DNA of 64,000 nucleotides from Carya illinoinensis (taxonomy: Eukaryota; Streptophyta; Magnoliopsida; Fagales; Juglandaceae). The number at the start of each line of letters is the position of its first letter. Within the stretch, counting starts at the first letter, position 1. This document shows, piece by piece, positions 10,261 to 21,886 of this stretch. The notes below the pieces were generated by a model. That model made no database searches. It was not told the origin of the DNA and saw only the letters and a program-made list of their open reading frames with translations. The translations under genes were made by a program, and so were the position numbers. The stretch covers positions 21,429,501-21,493,500 of the forward strand of contig NC_056755.1 of the NCBI RefSeq assembly GCF_018687715.1. Reading direction: 5' to 3'.

Positions 10261-12876
10261 AAAGCACAATTATTTGGATCGAGGCGCGCATGAGATCATC
10301 ATGACACGATTATTTTTTGATTCCGGACCGATCCAAGGCAATAAATGATTTTCATTTTTCCAGCTTAGAAGAGAGATTTTTTCAAGATTCTCTTGATCAT
10401 CAAGTATTGGTAGGAGTCGATATTTTTCTTCCAGTACTCATGATCACAAATTAGGATGTAAAATATGCATACGCATACATTCTCAACGTACAAATATGAA
10501 CAGTACTTGTGCACTTTTAGCCAATCAGTACTTTCTGCTTGGGCATATATTGGGGTGAATTCGGTTCCATCGGGTTAGTCCTTGGGAGATTTTGTGGTTG
10601 GCAGTCCATTCGGTCCGACCCTTACAGTGAGCCACATTTTCAGTTTCGGCCCAAATGATTTTACTAGTCAAGTTTTGGCCTAAGTTATGATTTTGAGACT
10701 ATTTTGAACCTAAATTATTATTAACATAAAAAAAATAGAAAAAAAAAACTAAAAAAAGATACAAAATGGCAATAACATCCAAAATATAAATAAAGGAAAA
10801 TTATAGAAAAATGGAAAAATTACTAAGAAAACTAAAAGTCCCAACCATCCAAACTCCAAATGAAAGGGGAAAAACCAGTTACAAAACCAAAAAAGAGTAA
10901 AGAAAATACGCAATAAAATTTACAAAGTACAATCCATGCATCTAAATCAAAATTACAAATTACAAATTATAAATGAATGAATAGTAATAAAAAAAGAAAA
11001 AAAGAAAAAAGAAAAACTCCAACTCCAAGTCTTTAGTTTCAAAGTCCAAAACTCCATGTCTTCACAACTTTACCGCAAAAACATAGCAAACAAATGTTAA
11101 ATGTCTTAGTTTAATAACAAAAATAAGTAGTATAGTAGTATAAAAGTATATTCTTCTCACCTCATTCATTTGTATTGGGTGTAGGCATTGTATTCAATGC
11201 CTCCATAGGATTTTCAACCTCCCTTATAAGTTCTATGCATAAAAGATAAGACAAAATAAATTCTATAAATTTACATAACATATAGATCATAAAAGATATA
11301 AAATGAAGTAAATTTGTTATTGTTACATACCCATATCCAGCTATTTTTCAAAATCCTCCACCTCATCCATTAAAGTCCTAAGGTTGATTAGAGAAAAAGA
11401 AAAATGAAGCCAATTCTATGCACAAAAGAGATACTCAACCATCATCAGAGATAAACTACTTTAAAAAATTATTAAGTATATAACTCGTCGTGCTAAGTGC
11501 AGATTGAGAGGCCACTGTAGATACCAATATTGCAAGTACATCGCATACAACTTTTGAAAGTATCTGATATCTAATATAATTAACTATCCACCAATTTAGA
11601 ATGTCAAAACTTGCATTTTGTTCCTTACAACTTTCAGCTAAATATCTATCAACTTTTAACTTGCTTTCCAAAGAGTTTTCCAATTGTGACGTTGCTTAAA
11701 TAGGGCCAATCTCTGTACTTTCTATCCTCAAGTCTACTAACTATAGTACTTATATCTTCACGTGGGGGACTTGTGTGCTGTTGTTGTTGAACAGAACTAT
11801 TCACTTCTTCATTTTCAGCATATGCCTCATACATACGGGTTAAAGCATCTTTCACCTTCCAGCTCAAATCAATAGCTTTTGTTGGATCATGGACATATAT
11901 TGATTCTAATGAAAATCCAAGATATCTCATCTTATATCAAGGATCAAGAACAAGCTCAACATACAACAACAAATTCATATTTGCAATGTTACCCCAATAT
12001 TTATCAAATTTTTTCCTTACATTCGCCGCCATTAATCCTACCAAGACGCTTCCTTCTTCACACTTCATGTCATTCACATCTTGAATTGTAACTAACTCTA
12101 TATAAAAATAGTTACAAGTTTCATATTTACCCTCCCCCCCCCCCGAGAGAAATGTAAAGTTGCATCATGAAAACTTGAAGAAACCTCATAAACAACTTTA
12201 CCTTCTTCCGATCATCATTTTTTGGAGGCCCTAACTTCCTTGACGTTCTTCTCATCTAGGAATCATCATTCTCATCATTGTCATCATCATCATCTCTAAT
12301 ACTAGAAAGGAAGTTTGAATCTTCTTTTGCTAACCTTTCAAAAGCTATTCTAAATTTTCCCACCCTATGTGACGCCCCCAAATCCCCACGCCCGAACACG
12401 GGGAAATCGAGACGTCCGGATGGTGACAACCCGGGTCACCATCCTATCGACGGGTGCCAAGTGTGTGCAAAGGCAACATATGTGCACAAAGAAACATGCA
12501 GCGGATAAGCAAGTCAAAAACGAAGTACCAGAATTTTCTTGTTTAATACAAAGCTATTCCAAAACGTACATAAATAAAATATTACAAAACACGCATATAA
12601 TAAAATATCAAGTACAAAGCATAACTTCAGCAACCTGGCGGAGCCGCATCCTCGGGCTCAGCCTCCTCCTCCTCGAACTCTGCACCAAAAGCTACGGAAC
12701 CAAAAATGGTACCGCAGGTAAGTAAAACCCAAACACCACCAGATAAAAACACATAGAACTCAAACAACATGGATGCAAGAAAAACCAATGCACATGCCCC
12801 GCAAAACCACATTTTTCCATGCACGCCAAAAACCCATTTGGCCCAATAAAAACATATTTTTAAAAACCACGCCTCG

Positions 12877-12968
12877 CCATTATCCCAGATAATGGCCCAA
12901 ACTACCATTTTCCCAGAAAATGGATCAAAAGCCTCAAAACCAAAACTCGTCATTTTCCCAGAAAATGG
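12877..12968. repeat. Three short palindromes inside the solo LTR
   Basis: CCATTATCCCAGATAATGG (12877-12895), CCATTTTCCCAGAAAATGG (12905-12923) and CATTTTCCCAGAAAATGG (12951-12968) are near-identical hairpins with a short CCCAG-type loop. The first differs by a compensating pair change (AT for TT with AT for AA), so the stem is kept. Confidence 0.75.
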
Positions 12969-13091
12969 CCCGCATTCGAAAACCATAAAAACAAACCGGT
13001 TATGCATGCACCATGATCTCCCCTAGGGATCATCCGCAAACCCTGGCTCTGTGCCACACCGCAGGTAACGACTACGCATGTGATACCTAAA

Positions 13092-13234
13092 CGAGCGATG
13101 CCCAGACTCGCGCCCCACGCGTACCTGGCCAGGCCATCCTCTAGCCCTCGCCAACGAAGGGCCACGGAGTCGGTGAGTAGAGCGATGCCCAGACTCGTGC
13201 CCCGCGCGTACCTGGCCGGGCCATCCTCTAGCCC
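13092..13234. repeat. Imperfect tandem duplication, period 87 bp
   Basis: The block beginning GAGCGATGCCCAGACTCG and ending CCATCCTCTAGCCC occurs at about 13092-13147 and again at 13179-13234, separated by a unique stretch. It is GC-rich compared with its surroundings and lies inside the solo LTR. Confidence 0.8.
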
Positions 13235-14359
13235 CGCTCCCGTCGTCGCCCAACAACAACTCAGGGGACGTCACTCAGTATTATCCACTCCCGAGTGACC
13301 AGAGGAGCTCCACCGAGATAATAACCCATCCCGGCTTGGGCTCGTGAGACACACGCACTCGAAAATCCAATCACGCCAGCAAAACAGGGTTTCTCAAATA
13401 AAATAAAATACACGTGCATGCATCATGCAAATGCAATTATCAATGCTCCAAGACAAACAACCAACCATAAAACAATAAATCAAGCAACTCCGTCCTCCAT
13501 CCATCCGACCCCCGAACTCCTCAGATTCCGTCCGGAATCAACCAACCAGCAGCAATAAATAATTGAATGAGAAATATATATTTAAATCTGAAAATAGGGT
13601 TTAGAAAATACTTACAGCGCTATACGGTAATTTTAGAAAACACCCGGCGTTGCAAACGGCGAAGAAAAAGCAACGTAACAGTGTAATTTACACTGTTGTC
13701 GTGGGTAATAAATTACCCATTTTCGAACGGGGACAAACCAAGGCTCGGGATTGATTGAGAATGGCCTTGAGATATTTATGAAGCTAAGGGAAATGAGTTT
13801 TGGCCGTGGGTGGTGGTGGAAATGGCGGTCGAAGGCCAAAAAGGGGCTGAACGGAGTTGAGCTCGTGGGAGCTGCTCCGGCAACGGATCGAGGCAGGAAA
13901 TGGGTGGTTTAGGTCGGCAAGAGGTAGGGGAAGAAGCTGTGAAAAGATGGTGGCCGGAGGTGGTGCGACGGCGCCGGAAACGGTGAAAAACCGTATGGCT
14001 TGGAGGAGCTCGTGGCGGCTAACGGTGGCTCGGATGGAGGTGAAACTTGGTGGGGATGTTCACCGGTGAGAGGGGAAGAAAACTAGCTGGGTGGTGTCGG
14101 CCACGCCGCCGGCAAGGGGCGGTTCTGGGCTGCGAAAGCAACCGGCGACAGGGGCAAAAACAGAACAGGTGCAGCGACTTCCGGCGGCTCTCGAAAGCTA
14201 ACGGCTGGTCCGATGGCTCTGAAAATTGGTGGGGATGATCTCTGGTGGAAGGGGAAGAGAATGGTGGTGACGGCGCACCAAACGGTGGCTGGACGGCGGA
14301 GAACTGGCCGGTCAAAGTGGCAGCGACGGGAATGAGAAAAAAGGGGCAGCTGGGCGTAC

Positions 14360-14462
14360 GTGGGAGAGAAAGGAGAAGAAAGAAGAAGAAAAGAAAGAAA
14401 AAGAAAGAAAAAGAAGGAAAAAGAAAAGGAAAAAGGGAAAAAGAAAAAGGGGAAAGAAAAGA
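14360..14462. repeat. Polypurine tract in the solo LTR
   Basis: About 100 bases of almost only A and G on the plus strand. It generates artefactual Lys/Arg frames on one strand and Phe/Ser frames on the other. Confidence 0.85.
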
Positions 14463-14760
14463 CATGAGGTCCAATCCTCACTCCGGAGACCAAAAACCGA
14501 TCCGCCGAAAACGATATTAAAAACCGTAAAACGACTAAAATAAATTAAACACATCAAATAAATTAAAACCAATTAAAACACATTAATTTAAAATAAATAA
14601 ACCAATATATTATTCAAATTAAAAACAACCCTTTAGTGAAAATACACGTAAAAACGGGGTATCACACCCTAGGTGGAGTTCCTCCTAGTTTGAACATCCA
14701 TGCAAACATGACCTTTGTATGTAATGTTTTCTAATTGTACACATGACTTAAATATTGATT

Positions 14761-16262
14761 TATGTCTTGCCAATTTATTAGAGAAGGTTACGATTGAGAT
14801 GAATCACTGGTCAATTGTGAAAGAGGAGGTATGTCAGGCTGTTCTTTCTTTTCTAAATTCTAAAAACTCTATTAATGTTGAGATTAATTTCACTCTCTTG
14901 TCATGATTCCAAAAAAGCTTAATCCTCAGTTGATTACTGAATGTCGTCCAATCAGCCTTTGTAATGTGCTATATAAGATTATTTCCAAAGTTCTGGCTAA
15001 TAGATTGAAGAGGATACTGCCTAGCATTGTGTCACAAACTCAATGTGCTTTTGTGTCTAATCGTTTAATTTCTGACAACATATTAGCTTCATAAAGAGAC
15101 TTTCCATACCATGAATAGTATGCTTGTTGGGAAGAAGGGTCTTATGGCTTTGAAGCTAGATTTGAGTTAGGTATATGACCGTGTGGAATGGGTGTTTCTT
15201 AAGGCTGTGTTGAGCAAGTTAGGCTTTGCACCAAACTGGATTCAATTGCTTATGGAATGTGTTTTTACATCAACATTCTCCATACTGGTAAACAGATCCC
15301 CTCAGCAGTTTTTTAAACCACAAAGAGGTGTAAGACAAGGTTGCCCTCTTTCACCATATGTTTTCATTTTATGTGCTGAAGCTCTAAGCTCTCAATTTTC
15401 TATTGCTGAACATCAAGGATTGATTTTACTGGTGTCCCTATTGCTAGTGGTGCATTTTCAATGAATCGTTTATCTTTTATAGATGACAGTTTAGTTTTCT
15501 ATCTAGCTAATATGTTTGAATGGCCAAGACTTAATCAGATTTTGGGGCCCTATGAAGAAGCTTTTGGGCAGCTACTTACCAGAGAGAAAACATCAATTTT
15601 TTCAACAAAAACACTAAACCTTCAACTAAGGTTTATCTTATGGAGATTGCTAGGCTAAAAGATTCTTCTAATTTGGAGAAATATCTTAGACTGCCTTCAT
15701 TGGTGGGAAAATCTCGAATAAGGGCTTTTCAGGATATTAGAGATCAAGTAAAGGGGAAGATGGGAAACTAGAAGAACAAGTTTCTTTCTCAAGCTGGACT
15801 TATTAAAGCTTTACATCAATCTGTGCCTACATATTGCATGAGTGTTTTTTTCTACCTAAAACTCTCTGTCAGAAGCTGAACTTTTTGTTTTTAAATTTTT
15901 GGTGGGACAATATTGACACTAGGCATAAAATTCACTGGAGATCATGCAGTGTGATGTGCACTAGTAAACAGCAAGGGGGAGGTTGGTTTTGAGATTTGAC
16001 AAGTTTCAATTTAGTCCTATTGGGAAAACAAGTATGAAGGTTTCTTACTTTACCAAACTCTCTCCCTAGTAGGATTTTTAAAGCTAAGTATTTTGCAAAT
16101 TCATCTGTCTTAGAAGCTAATCTAGGCCAAGACCTTCCTTTGGGTGGATAAGTATTTGGCAGGCTATAAAACTAGTAAAGGATGGAGTTTTTTGGAGGGT
16201 AGGCAATGTCTTCTTTCAATTTTTCTCAAATCATTTCTTTGTCAAGGATAATATCTTCTTCC
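14761..16262 (+). pseudogene. Degraded LINE reverse transcriptase fragment
   Basis: Pieces in several frames match the plant L1 reverse transcriptase: IPKKLNPQLITECRPISLCN (14906 on), NRLKRILPSIVSQTQCAFVS, then from 15183 MEWVFLKAVLSKLGFAP and RGVRQGCPLSPYVFILCAEA, and IDDSLVFY near 15480 where FADD is expected. Weaker thumb and maturation-like segments follow to about 16200. The endonuclease and RNase H ends are missing, with stops and frameshifts throughout. It is more diverged than the LINE at 2.7-8.2 kb. It joins copia sequence at about 16263. Confidence 0.8.
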
Positions 16263-17480
16263 AATCTTTTATGGCACAAATATTATTTATGTGTTGGTCT
16301 ATATTGATGATCTTCTTGTCACAGGATCAAATATGGTGCTAATTAGTGGCTTTGGAAAGTTTCACTTCTTTTCAGGCATTGAGGCCACTTATACAAATAA
16401 AGGACTTTTCCTTACCCAAAACAAATATATTTTTGATCTCCTACAACACACCAATATGTCTTTTGCAAAACCTATGAAAACTCGCATGGCAATATAAGAA
16501 AAATTAACCCTCCATTCTAGCAATCTCTCTAAAGACCCTACCCTTTACAAGTACAATAGGTTCCCCATAATACCTATCCTTTAGACACCCTGATATAGCC
16601 TTTGTAGCGAGCAAAATGTGCCAATACATGCATTCTCCTCGTGTCCCACACTAGCAAGCAGTGAAGAGGATCCTTCAATAACTCAAGCAGACACCTCATC
16701 TTGGCTTGTTCTTTTCCAAGTCTTCAACAATGAATTTAACAGCCTTCTCAGATATGGATTGGGCAGGGTGCCCAGGTGACAGGAAATCTACAAGTGCATA
16801 CTACATTTTCTCAAGATGAATCTCATCTCATGGTTCTCAAGGAAGCAACCATTAATTGCAAGGTCCTTAATAGAAGCAGAATTCAAAGCGGTGGCCAATT
16901 CTATTGCTAAAGTGATTTGGGTTCAACATTTATGCCCAGACCCTAGCTAGAGTTCATCTTACTACAGCACCCACTCTCTACTGTGACAATTTAGGAGCAA
17001 CTTACATTTCCTCTAATCCTATCTTTCATACACGAACAAAACATGTGGAAATAGACTTCCACTTTGTGTGTGACAGGATCCTTAATAAGTCTCTATCAGT
17101 GGCCTTCATTTCAAGAAAAGACCAGTTAGCCGATGTGCTTACCAAGCCTGTGTCCTCTGCATGTTTCCATCAACTATGTTCAAGTCTACGCTTGCATTCT
17201 CTACCACTTGACTTGAGGGAGCCTGTTAAAGCAGTGCATGCAAACCATGCAGTACATGCAAACCATGCAGTACATGCAACATTGTCCATGGCAGATGCAA
17301 GGCACACAACAGCTGATTCCACAGCAGACTTACCCACACACAATGCAGGTGTAAGGCACACAACAGATCATCCCATGCAGGACCACCTAGTGCAAGACCG
17401 CCTCATGCAGTACCACCCAAAGGCCTCACCTGCATTGCCTGTGCCATCCAGAGTCTCCTCCACTAACCATCTATTATAGC
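16263..17480 (+). pseudogene. Ty1/copia pol fragment (end of RT and RNase H)
   Basis: It starts in the reverse transcriptase with YVLVYIDDLLVTGSN (16290 on, the YxDD catalytic motif). FFSGIEATYTNKGLFLTQNK and a degraded RNase H follow, including SDMDWAGCPGDRKSTS near 16750 and CDNLGATYISSNPIFHTRTK from about 16980. The final stretch HVEIDFHFVCDRILNK ... KDQLADVLTKP is the conserved copia C-terminus. Stops and frameshifts make it a pseudogene. The first two thirds of gag-pol are missing. After the usual polyprotein end, the frame reads on through an odd His/Ala-rich repeat (17232-17280) to a stop at 17479. Confidence 0.85.
17232..17280 (+). repeat. 18-bp tandem repeat at the copia C-terminus
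   Basis: The unit CATGCAAACCATGCAGTA occurs about 2.7 times and encodes AVHANH repeats in the copia frame. Related GGCACACAACAG direct repeats follow at about 17301 and 17354. Confidence 0.8.
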
Positions 17481-17655
17481 AGACCTGTATTAATACACCC
17501 ACTCACATATATGGCTATCTGTAGAAATTCGGTTAAATAGGAATATTCCTCTTGTCTGTAATATGCTATAAATATCGAGGTCCCACCTCATTGTACATGG
17601 AATATGAAAATATAATATACAAGCAGATTTTTCAGCAAAAATGACCCAAACTATA
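17481..17655 (+). mobile_element. Probable partial 3' LTR of the copia element
   Basis: Directly after the copia coding end there is non-coding sequence with a TATA-like CTATAAATAT at about 17566-17575 and then an AT-rich stretch. This fits the U3/R part of an LTR. I could not define its two ends, and no second copy lies in the window. Confidence 0.45.
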
Positions 17656-19125
17656 ACAAGCAGACACGACCTGACTCCACTTGATTAAAGGTGCCTATGG
17701 CCCTATAATACACATCCTAGATTTGTATATAGCGTTACCCATTCATCCTAAGCAGAACAAACTAGGCTAATGAATGTCTATTTAGTCCACCCTCTCTTGA
17801 GTTCAAGTTGGGAAAGGGAATCTAAGATTTTTCCGCAATTTTCATTAACTCTAATATATACCTCATTATTCGTCATGAACTTAATTTTATTCATACACCC
17901 CATGCATGCTTTCCTATTGTGATGAAAACAAAAATAAAAATCGATAAACGAAATCCCAATCAATAAAATGACCAATCATATCCCTTTATAATTATTGACA
18001 ATCTAATGCATGCTACCATCTTTCAATCATATAAGAACGTCAACTTCAAAAAAAAAAACAAAAAAAAAAAATCATATAAGAACGTCGAGATATGGTCGTA
18101 TTGCATTGCATAAATAAAGAACACGAACGACCAAAAAAGTATTTGGAGTGCGCGCCCAAAAACCCCTCCTCCCCTAGAAATCTTGTCGTCGGGAAGAGAT
18201 CTAAACAATTGCCTCTATCTATACAGCCCTCTGATCGGCCTCCAACATTGCTTTGGAAGCTCGAACCATTGATCTTGTCACAACCCGTACCCCATACCTG
18301 GAGTGAGTCGTTTTAATCAAAATCAACCTAAATACAGAAAATCTTTCTCATGATGCTAAATAGTAACAGTATCAGTAACCATAGCCATAATTTCAAGTCC
18401 GTGGTGGGGTCAATAACAGAGCAGTATCAGTAACAATAGGCAACATTTTACCCTGTGTGGCAAGGTAGTATAATAATAATCAACTATAAGTAGAAACCTC
18501 GTGCCTTTGAGATCTTTGAGATGCTTCAGTACAATAATAGTAACAGTATAATAATAGAAACGGCAGTGCTAGTAGGCCATCAAGCGTTTACTGCTCAAGA
18601 ATGTGTTGACAATAATCTGAAGAAGACATGTTTGTCAATTTTTCTCTGAGAAACCTTGGTTTCTTAATTCCGCAGAGGGTGTAGTAGATTTTGATTGGTT
18701 TTCACTCACTCGGTTGATCTTCTCCTTTGGTAAAGCTCTGCATAGGTTACTTTAACTTTGCGTAATTTCTTACCTGAGTTGCCCATGGAATCCTTTGACA
18801 ATAATGTGTAGTAAGACCCATGATTAGGCTGAAACCAGCAGTGGCAAATGTTACTGATCATTCTGTTGCGAGTAATTTCAAATAATTTTTGCTTAGTAGT
18901 AATGACTCCCTTTATTTCCTTATTTTTTCCCGATCTAGAATCATGCAAATTATATTTTAGTACTGTATACGTTCTATGCTATTGACTGACTATTGCAATT
19001 ATTTGAGGCTTTCAATTTGAGGCATTGATATGGGGTTGGAGTAAGAGGTCTTAAAACTTTAAAAGTACTGTTGTTCATGTAATACTGGAAGTGCAATGTT
19101 ATTATGTTGAGATATCTTATTTTAA
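17656..19125. other. Gene-free interval
   Basis: No protein-like frame was found. It contains a 28-bp poly(A) insertion between direct repeats (18027-18086), described separately, and several short repeats of AGTAACAGTATCAGTAAC type at 18360-18560. Nothing else could be supported. Confidence 0.5.
18027..18086 (+). mobile_element. Poly(A)-only insertion with 16-bp target duplication
   Basis: The 16-bp sequence ATCATATAAGAACGTC occurs at 18027-18042 and again, identically, at 18071-18086. The 28 bases between are AACTTC followed by an almost pure A tract. This is what an extremely 5'-truncated LINE- or SINE-type insertion would leave: a target duplication around little more than a poly(A) tail. 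Confidence 0.75.
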
Positions 19126-19130
19126 GAGAT

Positions 19131-19330
19131 TAAGGTGTGAGTTGGATGGTGAGATGAAATGAGATAATTTTAGATGAAAATTAAAAATTAAATAAAATAT
19201 TATTAGAATAGTATTTTTTAATATAATTATTGTTTTAGTATTTAAAAAAAATTAAATTATTTATTATATTTTATATAAAAATATTAAAAAATTAAAATGA
19301 TAAAAAAAAATGAGATAAACGGTTCTTCTA
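19131..19330. mobile_element. AT-rich MITE-like repeat (family also at 44692)
   Basis: The segment GAGATGAAATGAGATAATTTTAGATG ... ends with AAAATGAGATAAACGG. A related sequence at about 44692-44905 shares the AATAAAATATTATT core, the ATTTTATATAAAAA stretch and GAGATGA-type ends. Two diverged dispersed copies in one window suggest a common small element. Exact ends were not resolved. Confidence 0.55.
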
Positions 19331-19814
19331 TTTAGCCCGGACTGAAACATGCTTTCATTTATATTTAAAATACTCTTTCTTTTCCTTTGTGCTTAGCAAA
19401 TCACGTCGATAGTAAGAGCTGGACGGCAATCACCCTCCTTGCCTAATACTTAATTAATATTATTGTCATAGTCCGATACTGTAGCAGGCCAGCCGGATTC
19501 GTAGGCCCAAGATCTGTTATGAGCCCAACCAGCCAGGAAAGAAATCAAAACGACGTCGACTAAACTAACAATTTCTTCTTCCCTGTCAAGCGCGCCCCCC
19601 ACCAGCGCCACCACCACCACCCCCACCCCACCCCCACCCCCCCGGGCACATCTCTCTCATTCTGTGATTCTCCGCTGCACGCCGTCCGCCCTCTGTTCCG
19701 TCCGTCCGCTGCACCACGCCGCCTCCACCGCAGCCGAAGCCTTGCACCACAAGCACATCGCCGTATTTAAGTCTCGCTCCGTCGATATTTCTGTTCCTCG
19801 GTTCCTCTCTCTTT

Positions 19815-19816
<2 letters not shown>

Positions 19817-19853
<37 letters not shown>

Positions 19854-19957
19854 CCCTCTGTCAGTTTTCCGTTGACGTTCTCTGGCTCCGCAGTCCCTTG
19901 CAGCCTCCGGTTGCAGCTTCATCTTGCCGGTAAGTTCCCTTCCACCTCGCTCTGTCC

Positions 19958-20002
<45 letters not shown>
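19817..20002. repeat. Two (CT)n microsatellites in the leader region
   Basis: Pure CT runs lie at about 19817-19846 and 19959-20002. Such runs are common in plant 5' leaders and core promoters. They make artefactual Ser/Leu frames. Confidence 0.9.
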
Positions 20003-20006
<4 letters not shown>

Positions 20007-21835
20007 TCACTAATAGCTCATCCCTATACAGCCTGCCGCAGCCTCCGCAACACCGTACTTGGAGTACGTCGCACGACACGCCGGGTTCAAACGCCAACAT
20101 GCAGTCCGTCTCTTGAAGTAAGCTGGATTGTTAGTTGGAGAATTGTGTTGCTGTTATGGCGGTTGAACAGTCGGTAAGTTGAGGTTTGTTGGATGTTAAG
20201 GTCAAGGTCGAAATTGGTAATTTAGTTCGAATTGGGAAATCGGGTTTGGGGCGGATTAATGTCAAAATTTGTGACTGATTGTATGGCAGCAAAATTGGTT
20301 AGTTATGTCTCTGGTTCTGGTAAGTAATTTAGATGCATTAGGTTATGGTGGTCCCTTCGGGCGGTTTATGGGTTGACTTCTTGGAGTTTGGTTTCGAGTG
20401 TTAGCTTCAAGAGAATTTGGGTGTGCACGTCTTGGGCAGGCAGAAAATTGGGCGCGATGAAGATGGTACGGTTGTGGAGTTTGGGTGACTTTATAAACTT
20501 GCTTTGGGGAGTTGGGTAAATATCTAGAATAATCTTGGAGGTTCAAAGTGTCGGCTAGAAGATAAAAAGAGGCTTATTTGCATCGGTTGTCAATTAGGTC
20601 GGGATGATAATTAATAGAGGGCTGTGCGGAGTATCTATGCAATTTATCAAAATGTTCAGATATGGAATCTGTGGTATAAACATATTTGATGAGATGTGGT
20701 TAGATTTGATTAAATGGGTCGTAGGTACTGAGTGTTTAAGAAATATTTGAATGGACATATGTGAAATTATGGTGGTTCTGACCAGTCTTGGAAGTTATGG
20801 CTTGAAGTTGCGAGTGATCGGGTTAGAATAATGGGAATCATTGGGTTATTGTCATGGAGTTATTTAACATGTTTTGTCTCATTTATTTTAGAAGTGTTAG
20901 GTTATTTATTTTTCATACTTATAGATTGTATAGACTTCTGTTAGCTTTCGATCAGTTTTGCTCAACTCAGTTGTGTAGTTCAGGGGAGCGGTGCTTTTAT
21001 GCTTGACTTTGCCAAAAACTGACTGAGGTTGATTTTGTGAAAAACTTGACGGTTGTTTTCTGCACTATTCTTTGTATCTGAACGTAAAAATAAAGTATTT
21101 TTGTCATGACTTGTACACATGAGCATTTTTGGTACTTTGTACACAACCGCATAAAAATGATGATGCCTGAAATTTTTATGTGAATATATGATATTTATCT
21201 ATTCAATACTTTGTTGTATTATGGTATTGTATTTGAAAACCATATGGCATAAATTTTTGTTTTTGCTTTTGTTCTGACCTTACCATGGGTGTAAAATTGT
21301 GGCCTCTGTTATTACGCTGGTACCAACATCTCTATTGGTAGGTCTTTCCTATATGCACGCTTGGTGCACCGAATTTAAAAGGGGGAGATTTCAAGTTCTG
21401 TTTTTACCTAGTTGGCTGCCGAGGTTTGCACAACCTTGCCACGGGAGTAAACATGGCTTCTATTTTGTTATGATGTTGTTTCAGTTATGCTTTTGCCAAA
21501 GGTCTTTTGTCTATATTATTGTAAATAAATTTTTTTGATAAGTAATTATTATTATAAATATACATTTCTGAAATATCGCTATGTTATTTCGAGACTTTGT
21601 TTTGTTCAGCATTTTGTGACTAGCTCATGGTTATACATTGGTATAGGTTCGCTACTTACTGAGTTGTTGATAACTCACCCCTTTATCTCCACTATTTTTC
21701 AGATGACTTTGATGATTGTGATAGTTGGAATAAATGACATGTGACAAGATTAGAAGAGAAATGTGTGATAAGTGTCATGTGGCATAACTAGTTTTGTTAG
21801 ATTTTGGGATAATATTTATTAGTGTTTAGTTTATT

Positions 21836-21886
21836 TTCTCTGGAAGGGTTACCTATAAAAAAAAAAAAAAATTCTCTGGAAGAGTT
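21836..21886 (+). mobile_element. Second poly(A)-only insertion with 15-bp duplication
   Basis: TTCTCTGGAAGGGTT (21836-21850) recurs as TTCTCTGGAAGAGTT (21872-21886) with one mismatch. Between them are about 21 bases consisting of ACCTAT and a run of A. It has the same architecture as the insertion at 18027-18086. Confidence 0.7.

Larger units (their letters stand above)
12368..14666 (+). mobile_element. Solo LTR of a Ty3/gypsy-type retrotransposon (2.3 kb)
   Basis: It begins TGTGACGCCCC and ends GGGGTATCACA, so it has TG...CA ends inside an 11-bp imperfect inverted repeat. It is flanked by the perfect 5-bp direct repeat CCCTA (12363-12367 and 14667-14671). These are the hallmarks of an LTR insertion. 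No gag or pol lies inside or beside it, so it is a solo LTR produced by recombination between two LTRs. Length and terminal sequence resemble the long LTRs of Tekay/Del chromoviruses, which is an inference. The insertion interrupts the hAT transposase, whose reading resumes on both sides. Confidence 0.85.
10553..14760 (-). mobile_element. Decayed hAT transposon, interrupted by a solo LTR
   Basis: The hAT transposase pseudogene occupies about 11330-12367 and continues from 14667 to about 14760. The region 10553-11330 is AT-rich and probably 3' non-coding. A possible element end lies near 10553 (GGGGTGAATTCGGTTCC, a sequence typical of hAT termini), followed by repeated CGGTCC/CGGCCC motifs. 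The other end is not visible because LINE sequence begins at about 14761. Confidence 0.6.
11330..14760 (-). pseudogene. hAT transposase (RICESLEEPER-like), broken and split
   Basis: Read on the minus strand from 14760, the sequence encodes a degraded DVPTRWNSTY-type motif (here DVQTRRNST). It is cut by the solo LTR, resumes with IAFERLAKEDSNF, and continues through LVLDPRYKMRYLGFSLESIY. The C-terminal hAT dimerisation domain follows at 11683-11456 (DRYLAESCKEQNASFDILNWW, YQILSKVVCDVLAIPVSTVAS-like). A stop falls within that domain, with recognisable residues (SSLS, NWL) continuing to about 11330 in shifted frames. The order matches plant BED/hAT transposases, which bind the element ends and cut the DNA. 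Many stops, frameshifts and the LTR make it a pseudogene. Confidence 0.75.

Noticed and set aside
12278..13298. Short frames of 70-126 residues on both strands around 12.3-13.3 kb
   Set aside because: They lie in hAT debris and the solo LTR. No family motif is seen and the tandem repeats explain the open frames.
14019..14572. Several Phe/Ser-rich or Lys/Arg-rich frames on both strands
   Set aside because: They translate the polypurine tract of the solo LTR.
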